50,226 nucleotides of DNA from an uncultured Pelagibacteraceae bacterium (lineage in GTDB: Bacteria > Pseudomonadota > Alphaproteobacteria > Pelagibacterales > Pelagibacteraceae), in assembly GCA_902518595.1 (NCBI GenBank), contig CABYGR010000003.1:1-50226 (forward strand), given 5' to 3'. The notes under the pieces are model-generated. The model did not search any database. It saw only the letters and a list, made by a program, of their open reading frames with translations, and was not told where the DNA came from. Below are positions 19,681-29,854 of this stretch, piece after piece. Every line of letters begins with the position of its first letter. The stretch's first letter is position 1. The position numbers and the translations under genes are program-made.

Positions 19681-20629
19681 TAGTCTTCAAAAATTTCTAC
19701 ATGATCTTGTATTAAATAAAAAATTTATTAATAAATCTTTATATGAAATTGAAAAAATTATTTATTTAAAAAATAAAGATATTAAAAACCAATCTCATAT
19801 TTTTATAAGTAGTTTGCCAAGATCCGGTACAACAAGTCTTTTGAATTTCATATATTCATCTGATCAATATGCGTCTCTAACTTATAAAAATATGCCATTT
19901 GTGCTATCTCCACATCTTTCAAAATTTTTTAACAAAAAAAATTTTTCAAAAAAGGAAAGGCTTCATACTGATGGAATAAACTATGATATTAATAGTCCCG
20001 AAGCGTTAGATGAAATATTTTTTAATAATGATGAAGAATTCATAAAAAATGAACTAGTTAACTATGTGCAACTAGTTCTGCTTTCAGAAAATAGACTTAA
20101 TTATTTAAGTAAAAATAATCTCAATTTTAAAAGAATTAATTTAATCAGTTCAATATTACCTAACTCAATTTTTTTAATTCCTATTCGGGAGCCCCTACAA
20201 CATGCTTATTCACTTTTTAGTCAACACAAGCACTTTAACCAATTACAAAAAAAAGATGATTTTATAAGAAGATATATGAATTATCTTGGTCATAATGAAT
20301 TTGGTCTTAATCATAAACCATGGAACAGACCAATAAATTTTGATGACAATAATGATATAAACTATTGGCTAGAACAATGGACTTTATTTTATCAAAATAT
20401 TCTAGATAAGTACCGATCTAGTAATAACTGCTTTTTTATAATCTATGAAAAATTAATTAATCCTAATTATATAAAATTATTTCTTGAAAAAACATGTTTA
20501 AAAAAAACTGAAACTTTAAATTTAAATTATTTTAAGAATTCTAATAAGAAAGAGATTGATATTGATTACGCAAAAAACATTTATGAAAAAGCTAAAGATA
20601 TTTACCTAAATTTTAATCAAAAATTTTAA
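19667..20629 (+). CDS. PAPS-dependent sulfotransferase family protein
   Basis: 320 aa; HIFISSLPRSGTTSLLNFIYSS (PAPS 5'-phosphosulfate loop), later PIREPLQHAYSLFSQH (3'-phosphate-binding-like). Confidence 0.78.
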   Translation: MQNYSSLQKFLHDLVLNKKFINKSLYEIEKIIYLKNKDIKNQSHIFISSLPRSGTTSLLNFIYSSDQYASLTYKNMPFVLSPHLSKFFNKKNFSKKERLHTDGINYDINSPEALDEIFFNNDEEFIKNELVNYVQLVLLSENRLNYLSKNNLNFKRINLISSILPNSIFLIPIREPLQHAYSLFSQHKHFNQLQKKDDFIRRYMNYLGHNEFGLNHKPWNRPINFDDNNDINYWLEQWTLFYQNILDKYRSSNNCFFIIYEKLINPNYIKLFLEKTCLKKTETLNLNYFKNSNKKEIDIDYAKNIYEKAKDIYLNFNQKF

Positions 20630-20719
20630 TATTAAACCTCATTTTTTCATAAATCTTCATATTTATTAAGTTTTTTAAAGTTTTCAAAAAAAAAAATTAA
20701 TGTATAAGAGCCACAATTT

Positions 20720-22546
20720 ATGAATAACAATATAAGAAACATCACAATAATTGCACACGTTGACCATGGTAAAACAACTCTAATTGATAACCTAATGAAA
20801 CAAAGTGGTTCATTTAGAGAAAATGAAATTGTAGATGAAAGATTAATGGACTCTGGAGAGCTTGAGAAAGAAAGAGGAATTACTATTTTAGCTAAACCAG
20901 CTTCAATAAATTGGAAAAACTCTAGAATAAATATTATTGATACTCCAGGTCACAGAGACTTTGCTGCTGAAGTAGAGAGGGTGCTTAGTATGGCAGATGG
21001 AGCATTATTATTAATTGACTCAGCAGAAGGTGTTATGCCTCAAACAAAATTTGTATTATCAAAAGCATTAAAGCAAGGTTTAAAACCAATTGTTGTAATT
21101 AATAAGTTGGATAAAGCAGATCAAAGAGCTAATGAAGTTTTAGATGAAACTTTTGATTTGTTTGTAAGTTTAGATGCTAATGAAGAACAACTAGATTTTC
21201 CAGTTTTGTATGCAAGTGGCAGGTCTGGATGGGCTGATCAAGAAGTTGACGGTAAAAGAGAGAATTTAAACCCATTATTAGATCAAATTATCAGTCATGT
21301 AAAACCAGAAGAACTAGATAAATCAAAACCTTTTGCTATGTTATCAACACTACTATATGCAGACAGTTTTTTAGGAAGAAGTTTAGTTGGAAGAATTACT
21401 CAAGGAACTGCTAAAGCTAATCAACCAATAAAGGCAATCAACCTAAAAGGTGAAAAGATTGATGAAGGTAGACTTACAAAAATTTTTAGATATGAGGGAA
21501 CAAAAAAGGTTCCAATCGAGGTTGGTGAAGCAGGAGATATAGTTGTTGTAGCTGGATTAGAAAAAGCTAATGTCGCTGATACAATATGTGATTTAGAGGT
21601 AAATGAGCCAATCGCTGCTACTCCAATTGATCCTCCAACTATGTCAATTACTATTACTGTTAATACTTCTCCTTTGGCAGGCACTGAAGGGAAAAAACTT
21701 ACCAGTACACAAATAAGAGATAGACTAATCTTAGAAGCTCAAAATAATGTTGGTATTTCATTTTCTGAAAATGATGAAAATGACTCATTTGTTGTTAGTG
21801 GTAGAGGAGAATTGATGTTGGAAATCTTACTCACACAAATGAGAAGAGAAGGATTTGAAATGACAGTTAGCCCTCCAAAAGTTTTATATAAAAAAGATGA
21901 AAATGGAAACAAACTTGAACCAATAGAAGAAATAACTATGGATCTTGATGAAGAACACTCTTCAAAAATTATTGACTCAATGAATAAAAGAAAAGGTAAA
22001 TTGATAGAATTAAAAGATACTGGTAAAAACAAAAAAAGGTTAATATTTCATGCCCCAACAAGGGGTTTAATGGGTTACACAAGTAGATTTCTTACTCTTA
22101 CAAAGGGGAATGGGGTAATTAATAGAATTTTTCATGACTATGGTTCATTTGAGGGTGAAATGGAAGGTAGAAGAAATGGTGCATTGATTTCAATGGAACA
22201 AGGTAAGGCTGTAGCCTTTGCAATATTTAATTTGCAGGCAAGAGGTGAAATGTTTGTAACCCATAATGATCCTGTTTATCCAGGTATGATAGTTGGATTA
22301 TCTCCTAAACCTGGAGATATGATTATTAATGTAATGAAGGGTAAAAAATTAACCAATATGAGGACTCAAGGCACTGACGAAAACGTTACTCTTACTCCAG
22401 TTAGAAAAATGTCGATAGCTGAACAATTAAGTATGTTAAATACTGATGAGGCTCTTGAAATTACACCTCATTCATGCAGATTAAGAAAAGCTATACTAGA
22501 TCCGCATGAAAGAAAAAAAAGTGAAAAATCTGGTACTGCTGCTTAA
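20720..22546 (+). CDS. typA: Translational GTPase TypA/BipA
   Basis: 608 aa; AHVDHGKTTL, DTPGHRDFAAEVERVL, NKLDKADQR, C-terminal LTPVRKMSIAEQLSML. Confidence 0.97.
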   Translation: MNNNIRNITIIAHVDHGKTTLIDNLMKQSGSFRENEIVDERLMDSGELEKERGITILAKPASINWKNSRINIIDTPGHRDFAAEVERVLSMADGALLLIDSAEGVMPQTKFVLSKALKQGLKPIVVINKLDKADQRANEVLDETFDLFVSLDANEEQLDFPVLYASGRSGWADQEVDGKRENLNPLLDQIISHVKPEELDKSKPFAMLSTLLYADSFLGRSLVGRITQGTAKANQPIKAINLKGEKIDEGRLTKIFRYEGTKKVPIEVGEAGDIVVVAGLEKANVADTICDLEVNEPIAATPIDPPTMSITITVNTSPLAGTEGKKLTSTQIRDRLILEAQNNVGISFSENDENDSFVVSGRGELMLEILLTQMRREGFEMTVSPPKVLYKKDENGNKLEPIEEITMDLDEEHSSKIIDSMNKRKGKLIELKDTGKNKKRLIFHAPTRGLMGYTSRFLTLTKGNGVINRIFHDYGSFEGEMEGRRNGALISMEQGKAVAFAIFNLQARGEMFVTHNDPVYPGMIVGLSPKPGDMIINVMKGKKLTNMRTQGTDENVTLTPVRKMSIAEQLSMLNTDEALEITPHSCRLRKAILDPHERKKSEKSGTAA

Positions 22547-23199
22547 TCAAATATTTTATCAACTAAAAATAAACCTAAAGCAACACAAGGACCTATTCCA
22601 AAAGCAAACAATAAAGTTCCGACTCCTACGGTACCTCCTAAATACCAACCAACACTAACAACTGTAATTTCTAAAGTTCCTCTTACTAGCGATATAGGTA
22701 AATTTGTTATTTTTTGTAATCCTATCATCAGACCATCTCTTGGACCTGCTCCTAAATTTGAAACTAAATAAATTGCCCCACCTATTCCGACTATTATCAC
22801 TGAAGCTACTGCTAAAATTATCTGATAAATATAATTAGATGGAGTTGGTACAAATTTTATACAAAGATCAATCATCAATGCGATTATCAATGCATTAAAT
22901 ATAGTTCCCATTCCTGGTTTTTGACCTAGTGGTATCCACAGTATTAAAACTCCTATACTTATTAAAAATGTAATAGTTCCAATACTTAAATTAATATTCA
23001 TAGAGATACCTTGGGCTAAAACACTCCAAGGAGAAGCTCCTGTAAAAGAAACAATTAATAAACCTTCTCCTAAACCAAACAATGTTAAACCAAAACATAA
23101 AAAAAAGAATGTGGAAAATTTAGGTCTGAAATTATATGGCTTATCTGAGCTCCAATTTACTTTAGGTATATTTTTAATTTTTAAAAACATTTTTGACAA
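22543..23199 (-). CDS. YczE/YitT-like integral membrane protein
   Basis: 218 aa; multiple TM; GASPWSVLAQGIS, GAGPRDGLMIGLQK typical of the YczE family. Confidence 0.72.
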   Translation of the reverse strand: MSKMFLKIKNIPKVNWSSDKPYNFRPKFSTFFFLCFGLTLFGLGEGLLIVSFTGASPWSVLAQGISMNINLSIGTITFLISIGVLILWIPLGQKPGMGTIFNALIIALMIDLCIKFVPTPSNYIYQIILAVASVIIVGIGGAIYLVSNLGAGPRDGLMIGLQKITNLPISLVRGTLEITVVSVGWYLGGTVGVGTLLFAFGIGPCVALGLFLVDKIFD

Positions 23200-23241
23200 A
23201 CTACTTCTATTATTGAAAAAGTCTATTATTGTAATCGTTAA

Positions 23242-23919
23242 ATGAAAAAATTTTTAGTACTTATTATTATATTGTTTTCCACAAATGTTTTGGCTCATAT
23301 GGGCCATTATAAAAAGTATAATAAAATTGAAATGGATATTTTTAGAAATGGTGAATTAATAGGATACAATCATTATTTTTTCACAAGAAAAGGTAATCAA
23401 ACAATAGTTACTAATCAAATAAAATTTTCTGTAAAACTTTTAGGAGCTACTATTTTTAAGTTAGAAGGATATGGTGAGGAAAAGTATCTAAAAGATCAAT
23501 TAGTTTCTTATGACTCTAAAACTTTACAAAATAATAAAGAAAAATTTGTTAATTTAGTTTTTGATAAAGATAAAAATAAATTTAATATAAAAGGTTCTTC
23601 TTATTCAGGAGACGCATCCATTGATAATATTATAGGAAATTGGTGGAGTCATAAAATTTTGCAGGCTGAAAGTCAAATTAGTCCAATTTCAGGAAGTATA
23701 AAAGAACAAGTGGTCACTTTTGTTCGCAGCGAAAAAATTGAACAAAATGGACAAATATATGAAGTTGATCATTTTAGATTAAACTCAAAAGATATGTCAT
23801 TACCTAAAGATAAACGTCTAGATTTTAATATTTGGTTTGATAAAAAAAATTCTATGATTGTTAGAGTTTCTTATTCTAGAATGGGGAATTGGGAATATCG
23901 TCTTAAAAATTTAGAGTAA
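23242..23919 (+). CDS. Secreted protein, DUF6134-like
   Basis: 225 aa; signal peptide ending VLA-H; EMDIFRNGELIGYNHYFFTRKG pattern. Confidence 0.55.
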   Translation: MKKFLVLIIILFSTNVLAHMGHYKKYNKIEMDIFRNGELIGYNHYFFTRKGNQTIVTNQIKFSVKLLGATIFKLEGYGEEKYLKDQLVSYDSKTLQNNKEKFVNLVFDKDKNKFNIKGSSYSGDASIDNIIGNWWSHKILQAESQISPISGSIKEQVVTFVRSEKIEQNGQIYEVDHFRLNSKDMSLPKDKRLDFNIWFDKKNSMIVRVSYSRMGNWEYRLKNLE

Positions 23920-23925
23920 ATTTAA

Positions 23926-25242
23926 TTATTTACCAGCAACAACCATTCCTTCTATCATCATAGTTGGTGAATTAGTTGAATATTCAAATTCTAAATCATT
24001 TGCTAAGGTTATATTTTGAAACATGTCCTTGAAGTTTCCAGCGATTGTAATTTCATTAATGGGATGTTTGAATTCACCATCTTCAACCAAAAAACCAGTT
24101 GCACCTACAGAATAATCACCAGTTATAATATTACTTCCATGACCAATGGTCTCAGTGATATACAAACTTTTTGAATTAGAATTTAATAGATTTTTTAAAG
24201 CAATTTTTCCATTATCGAAATAAAGATTACTGGTTCCCCCGCTCCTTCCGTTTGATTTAAGATTTAACTTTTTTCCATTATAGGTATCTATTAGATAATG
24301 TTTTAAAATTCCATGTTCAACTAAATTCAAAGTCTCCGTTTTCACTCCCTCAGAATCAAAACTTTTTGAGCCTAAACCTTTAATTATGTCAGGTTTATCA
24401 TAAATATTTATCGAGCTTGAAAATATTTTTTTACCAATCATATCTTTTAAAAATGAAGTTCCTCTTGAGATGGCGGATGAAGAAATTGCACTTGCAAAAG
24501 TGCTTAGTATTCCTTTTGCGATTCTTTTATCAAAAATTATTGGAATCTTTTCACTTCCAATTTTTTTTGGATTTAATTTTCTGATAGTGTTTTTAACGGC
24601 CGCTTTTCCTAATTCTTCTGCACTTTTAATATCATCATAGTGACATTTAAGAGTATATTCATAATCTCTCTCCATACTTTTATCATCTTTAGCAACAGCA
24701 ACACTAGATGCTACAAATGATGAAGTTTTAAAACCTTTACAAAAACCATCACTATTAGCTAAAATAAAATTTGATTTGTCTTCTGTAAAACTAGACTCTG
24801 TGTTTATTATTTTTTTGTCACCTGAAGCAGAATTTTCTAATATTGATAAATATTTAATTTTGTCATCATTCTCAATATGAGTATCATCATATAAATTTAA
24901 CTCTTTAATTTCTTGAGCAAGCAAATCTTTATCAGGAAGCGCATTAAATTCATCCTCTGGAGTATTTTTTGTAGTTTCAATACATTTTTCAATTAATATA
25001 TTTAAGTTATCTTGTAATAAATTTGATGAAGATATAGATGATTTTTTCTTTCCTATGTAAGTAGATATATATACACCTAGATTGTCTGATCTATTAGACT
25101 CATCTAGCTTTTTATTCCTAAAATTTACAGTCTCAGAAATAGAGCTGCCTACATTTATACTTACTTCTGTAGCACCTAATTTTTTAGCTAAGTCTAAACA
25201 ATAAGAAGCTTTATTTTCTAAATATTCTTGATCTTTAACCAT
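23926..25242 (-). CDS. pmbA: Metalloprotease subunit PmbA/TldE
   Basis: 438 aa; adjacent to tldD; VGATGFLVEDGEFKHPINEITIAGN. Confidence 0.92.
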   Translation of the reverse strand: MVKDQEYLENKASYCLDLAKKLGATEVSINVGSSISETVNFRNKKLDESNRSDNLGVYISTYIGKKKSSISSSNLLQDNLNILIEKCIETTKNTPEDEFNALPDKDLLAQEIKELNLYDDTHIENDDKIKYLSILENSASGDKKIINTESSFTEDKSNFILANSDGFCKGFKTSSFVASSVAVAKDDKSMERDYEYTLKCHYDDIKSAEELGKAAVKNTIRKLNPKKIGSEKIPIIFDKRIAKGILSTFASAISSSAISRGTSFLKDMIGKKIFSSSINIYDKPDIIKGLGSKSFDSEGVKTETLNLVEHGILKHYLIDTYNGKKLNLKSNGRSGGTSNLYFDNGKIALKNLLNSNSKSLYITETIGHGSNIITGDYSVGATGFLVEDGEFKHPINEITIAGNFKDMFQNITLANDLEFEYSTNSPTMMIEGMVVAGK

Positions 25243-26655
25243 TTATAGTTTTGTGCCGCCAACTGTCATCTTGTTTATTAATATCGAAGGTTGGGCAACT
25301 CCAACGGGGACACCTTGTCCGGCTTTTCCACAAGTTCCAATACCTGGATCGAGCATCATATCATTACCTACCATTGAAACTTCTTTTAAAATTGATGGAC
25401 CATCACCTATAAGTGTTGCTCCTTTAATAGGAGATCCAATCTTGCCATTTATTATTTCATACGCTTCTGTACAATTAAACACAAATTTTCCAGATGTAAT
25501 ATCAACTTGGCCACCGCCAAAGCTGACAGCAAAAATTCCTTTATCCACAGATTTAATCATTTCGTCTTGTGTTTGTTTGCCGCTTAACATCATAGTATTT
25601 CTCATTCTCGGTAGAACAATATGTCTAAAATTTTCCCTTCTACCACTACCAGTAGATTTAGTTTTCATTAATCTGGCATTCAATCTATCTTGCATAAAAT
25701 TTTTCAAAATTCCGTTTTCTATTAGTACAGTTTTTTCCGTAGGGGTTCCCTCATCATCTATTGTGAGACTTCCTCTTCGATTATCTAAAGTACCATCATC
25801 AATAATTGTAACACCTTCGCTCGCTACTTTTTCACCCATCAAATTGTGAAACGCAGAGGTTTTTTTTCTATTAAAATCTCCCTCTAAGCCATGACCTACA
25901 GCTTCATGAATTAAAATTGCTGGCCAACCAGGTCCTAAAACTACTTTCATTTCCCCTGCCGGTGCTGGCTTGCTCTCTAAATTTACAGAAGCTATTCTTA
26001 AAGCTTCATCACATACATTTTTCCAGTTATCTTCTTTAAGATAAGCATCATAAGATTGCCTTCCTCCAACTCCATATACTCCTGTCTCTTTTCTTCCATT
26101 TTTTTCAAGCATTACAGATACATTAAACCTAATTAAAGGACGTGTATCAGTTAATGTATCACCACCAGATCTAATTATTTCTATAGACTTTTGTTCTCCA
26201 CTAAAATTAGCAGTAACTTGTTTAACATTATCATCTTTGGCTCGTAAGTATTTATTTACCTCATTCAAAATTTCAACTTTTTCATTAAGAGTTTTTTGTA
26301 TTATGGGATTAATATTATCATAATATTTTTTGTTAGATTTAGGAATAAAATGATTATAAGTGCCCTTAGTGGAATTTAATGTTGATTTTAGATTGTTTGA
26401 AGATTGTATTAATGAATTCTTTGATATTTCATTTGAATGAGAATAAGCCACTACTTCGCCTGATACTGCTCTAAATCCAAAGCCCAGATCTGAATTATAG
26501 CTAGAATTTTTTATCTTATTATCATCCAATATTATAGACTCTGATTTTGAGTTTTCTAAGTATAACTCACCATCATCACATTTTTTTAATGTATCAGAGA
26601 TTATATTTTCTGCATCATTTCGAGATAAATCAGATTTTTCAAAGAAATCACTCAT
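25243..26655 (-). CDS. tldD: Metalloprotease TldD
   Basis: HEAVGHGLEGDFNRK (zinc protease motif), DDEGTPTEKTVLIENG; start chosen at MSDFFEKSDLS, as the tracked ORF adds 20 aa. Confidence 0.95.
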   Translation of the reverse strand: MSDFFEKSDLSRNDAENIISDTLKKCDDGELYLENSKSESIILDDNKIKNSSYNSDLGFGFRAVSGEVVAYSHSNEISKNSLIQSSNNLKSTLNSTKGTYNHFIPKSNKKYYDNINPIIQKTLNEKVEILNEVNKYLRAKDDNVKQVTANFSGEQKSIEIIRSGGDTLTDTRPLIRFNVSVMLEKNGRKETGVYGVGGRQSYDAYLKEDNWKNVCDEALRIASVNLESKPAPAGEMKVVLGPGWPAILIHEAVGHGLEGDFNRKKTSAFHNLMGEKVASEGVTIIDDGTLDNRRGSLTIDDEGTPTEKTVLIENGILKNFMQDRLNARLMKTKSTGSGRRENFRHIVLPRMRNTMMLSGKQTQDEMIKSVDKGIFAVSFGGGQVDITSGKFVFNCTEAYEIINGKIGSPIKGATLIGDGPSILKEVSMVGNDMMLDPGIGTCGKAGQGVPVGVAQPSILINKMTVGGTKL

Positions 26656-26746
26656 AAAAAATATACATATGCTGTTTGAGATAATTTTCAACTGGTGTAT
26701 TTTACGCATGTACATAAATTAATTTAGTTAATAATTATTTACTAAA

Positions 26747-27094
26747 ATGAAAGTTTATTTCAATAATTCCTGTAAAATCTGCAAGGCCGAGATTGATTTA
26801 TATAAAAAAGAAAAAATTCAGGAAATTGACTGGATAGATATAACTAATAATGATTTAGCGGAAAAAGAAACATCTAAAAATAACAAAGAATTATTACGAA
26901 GACTTCATGTAAAAGATGGTGAAAAAATTATTCAAGGTGCAGAAGCATTTCTTGCATTGTGGAAAAAAATACCAAAATATAAATTTCTATACAATTTTTT
27001 TAGATTACCAATAATTTTTAATTTATTTTCATTTGGATATGAAATAGTAGCTTTTATTCTATATTTAAAAAACAAAAAACAATTGAGGAATTAA
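26747..27094 (+). CDS. DCC1-like thiol-disulfide oxidoreductase (DUF393)
   Basis: 115 aa; MKVYFNNSCKICKAEIDLYKK, QGAEAFLALWKKIPKYKFLY. Confidence 0.7.
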   Translation: MKVYFNNSCKICKAEIDLYKKEKIQEIDWIDITNNDLAEKETSKNNKELLRRLHVKDGEKIIQGAEAFLALWKKIPKYKFLYNFFRLPIIFNLFSFGYEIVAFILYLKNKKQLRN

Positions 27095-27384
27095 TTAAAA
27101 AAAAATAATAAAAATTTACTTAATAACGACATGGAAGATATAAACATAACTAGAACTATAGAATACATAAATAAAACGATTTTATTTTTTTTTCTTCTAA
27201 GTCTTACAAAGTCTTTATCATCTAAATCAGAAATGTCCCTCTCACCTATAACGGGATAATCGTAACTAAATCGCCAGGTGCTATCTCCAAGTCTAGTGTC
27301 TAAATTGTTATAATATGTTATCCACGCAAGAATATATTTTAAAATCAAGTAAAGAATTATGAGAAAAGTAGTGCCTAAAATCAT
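27091..27384 (-). CDS. Hypothetical small membrane protein
   Basis: 97 aa with hydrophobic segments at both ends. Confidence 0.5.
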   Translation of the reverse strand: MILGTTFLIILYLILKYILAWITYYNNLDTRLGDSTWRFSYDYPVIGERDISDLDDKDFVRLRRKKNKIVLFMYSIVLVMFISSMSLLSKFLLFFFN

Positions 27385-27412
27385 TAATGATAATACCTAA
27401 TAAAAAAAAACA

Positions 27413-28636
27413 TTAATTGTTATTTTTGTCTCTTTTTCTTGAAATAAGTTGTGTTAAAGAATCAACCATCGTGTCTGAAGCTTTAAATATATCAGAACTC
27501 CTAAACTCGTGTGAAATATTTTTTTCTGGATTTGTTTTGTCTTCAATCACAATACCTTCTTCTGGTGAATTATTTTTTATATAAATTAACAATAGCCACT
27601 CTTCATCTTCAGACTCATCCCATCTGATAAAGATCTCACCTGTCTCAAATCTTCGATCAATACAACGAAAAATGGACATATTTCGGGTAACATGTCTTTT
27701 ATTTAATTGAAATACTAAACTACTTGCACTTCTATAAAAACTTTCCAAAGCAAATTCAATTTTTTGTCTTGCTAAAGTATATTCCTTCTCTTTTAATAAT
27801 AATGTTTCTCTATCCTCATCACCTTGAAGTTTTACTCCTAAAGCTTCAACTCTTTCTTTAATCTTCTGATCTCTAATAATCCGGTATTTCTGTTTAAGTT
27901 TGTCAATTCTTTCTTGTAATCCCGAATAGTCTTCTCTTTTTTCTCTTAAAGAAATTTTTTCAAGTCTCTCTAACTCTTTAACTTCTCGAATTCTAAATTT
28001 TTCTATTTGTTTATCTAATCTTAATTGTTTTAAAAACTGTTTCTGTTTTTCTGCTTGCTCAATTCTTAAAAGTGCCTGTTCTTTTCTTAAAAATAATTTT
28101 ATGTCTTTTGTTCTTTGTTTTTCTAATCTGATCTCATCTTTTAATGCTTGCTCTTTTAATTTTGCTATTAAAGTTTCTTTTTCTTTCTTTTGTTTTTCAA
28201 TTACAATTTTTTCTTTTCTTTCATTTTCAATCTTTTCTAATTTAAGCCTTCTTTTTTCATCATCTTTTAAAATTTTATAATTTGAAATTGTTTCTGAAAT
28301 TTTATCAAAAAATCCTTGGATATATTTCTCTAATGTAAAATTAATTTTAAACTTTAATTTTGGCTTTAAAGATAGTTGTAGTTTAACTAATTTTAAAATT
28401 AAATTCTCTTTTTGAACTCTCTTAATCTTTGAAATAATCGTTTTTTTTTTAATATTTTTTAATTTTCTTTTTTTAGTCTTATTAATTTTTTTATTATAAA
28501 TTTTTTTTATTTTTTTTGTTTTTTTTGTTTTTTTTATTTTTTTTATTTTTTTAGAATTTTTTTTTAATCGTTTTGATTTAAATATTTTTTTTACAAATCT
28601 TTTATTTTTTTTAGATTTTTTTTGTTTTTTTTTCAT
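27413..28636 (-). CDS. Lysine-rich N-terminus / coiled-coil protein of unknown function
   Basis: 407 aa; ~75 aa almost all K/I/R/N/T, then charged heptad-like helix, then globular C-terminus (HVTRNMSIFRCIDRRFETGEIFIRWDESEDEEWLLLIY). Confidence 0.72.
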   Translation of the reverse strand: MKKKQKKSKKNKRFVKKIFKSKRLKKNSKKIKKIKKTKKTKKIKKIYNKKINKTKKRKLKNIKKKTIISKIKRVQKENLILKLVKLQLSLKPKLKFKINFTLEKYIQGFFDKISETISNYKILKDDEKRRLKLEKIENERKEKIVIEKQKKEKETLIAKLKEQALKDEIRLEKQRTKDIKLFLRKEQALLRIEQAEKQKQFLKQLRLDKQIEKFRIREVKELERLEKISLREKREDYSGLQERIDKLKQKYRIIRDQKIKERVEALGVKLQGDEDRETLLLKEKEYTLARQKIEFALESFYRSASSLVFQLNKRHVTRNMSIFRCIDRRFETGEIFIRWDESEDEEWLLLIYIKNNSPEEGIVIEDKTNPEKNISHEFRSSDIFKASDTMVDSLTQLISRKRDKNNN

Positions 28637-28665
28637 TTTAAAAGAAGTCTATTTCTATCAACAAT

Positions 28666-29853
28666 TTATTGATAAATATAGTCTCTAGTCGCAGGAGTTG
28701 CCGTATAATTTTTTGTAAGTTGAAATTGATAAACAACTTGATCACCCCACTTGAATGCCATTTCACATCCAGTAAGATAAAATTCCCACATTCTAAAAAA
28801 TTTTTCATCAAACATTTCGATGATCTTCTGTTTATTTTTAATACAATTTTCTTTCCAATGTCTTAAAGTATGTGAATAATGAAGTCTCAAAACCTCTATA
28901 TCAGTGACAACTAAGCCAGCTTTTTCAATGGGAGTTGTTACTTCACTTAAGCTTGGAGTATAACCCCCTGGAAAAATATATTTTGTTATCCATGGATGTG
29001 GGTCCCTTGGTGGGTTGACTGATCCTATTGTGTGTATTAATGAAATACCATCTTCTTTTAATAAATTTTCTATTTGGTGAAAAAACTTTTTATAAAATTT
29101 TCTTCCAACGTGCTCAAACATTCCGACACTTACAATTCTATCAAATTTTTCATTAAGCTCTCTATAATCCATTAATTTAAATTTAATCTGATTTTCTAAA
29201 TTCATTTCTTTTGCTTTTTTTGTACAATAATCAATTTGGTTTTCAGACAATGTTATTCCAGTAACCTCACATTTTGCACTTTTAGCTATATCAATTGCTA
29301 ATGAACCCCAACCACAACCTATATCTAAAATCTTTTGGTTAGGCTTAATATCTAGTTTTTTTATTATGTGTTGAATTTTATTATTTTGCGCTGTTTCTAA
29401 ACTATCATTTTCATTTTTAAAGTAAGCACAAGAATATTGTCTCTTTGGATCTAAAAATAAATCATAAAGATCATCTGAAATATCATAATGATGAGATACA
29501 TTCATTTTAGATTTTTTAATAAAATTGAAGTTTGTTAAATATCTATATGATCCTCTAAGTCTATTAATCAAATAACTAAAAAAATTTAGATCACCTCTTC
29601 CAAAATTCATTAGTGCTAAATTTAAAAAATCAGTAAGAGTTCCATTTTCTATTATTATTTCACCATCTGTATAAGCTTCACCAAAATATAAATCTGGATG
29701 AAGTAATAGTTTATAATGAAGACTCTTATTTAAAATTTTTAATTTTATAGGGTTTTTTCCTGGATCACCAATAATATAATCTTTTGAATTAGCATCTGTT
29801 AAAATAAAACCATCTTTTTTAAAAACCTTATTTAAAAAACTTGCAAGTTTCAT
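28666..29853 (-). CDS. cfa: Cyclopropane-fatty-acyl-phospholipid synthase
   Basis: 395 aa; SHHYDISDDLYDLFLDP, YSCAYF, ILDIGCGWGSLAIDIA, SVGMFEHVGRKFY. Confidence 0.92.
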   Translation of the reverse strand: MKLASFLNKVFKKDGFILTDANSKDYIIGDPGKNPIKLKILNKSLHYKLLLHPDLYFGEAYTDGEIIIENGTLTDFLNLALMNFGRGDLNFFSYLINRLRGSYRYLTNFNFIKKSKMNVSHHYDISDDLYDLFLDPKRQYSCAYFKNENDSLETAQNNKIQHIIKKLDIKPNQKILDIGCGWGSLAIDIAKSAKCEVTGITLSENQIDYCTKKAKEMNLENQIKFKLMDYRELNEKFDRIVSVGMFEHVGRKFYKKFFHQIENLLKEDGISLIHTIGSVNPPRDPHPWITKYIFPGGYTPSLSEVTTPIEKAGLVVTDIEVLRLHYSHTLRHWKENCIKNKQKIIEMFDEKFFRMWEFYLTGCEMAFKWGDQVVYQFQLTKNYTATPATRDYIYQ

Positions 29854-29854
29854 G

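Noticed and set aside
25253-25849. 198 aa ORF antisense to tldD
   Set aside because: Lies fully inside a strongly supported conserved gene; composition is a mirror of the tldD codons
28440-28636. Simple-sequence repeat / assembly artefact in the T-rich stretch
   Set aside because: It stays in frame as the lysine-rich N-terminus of a 407 aa ORF; treated as coding but flagged
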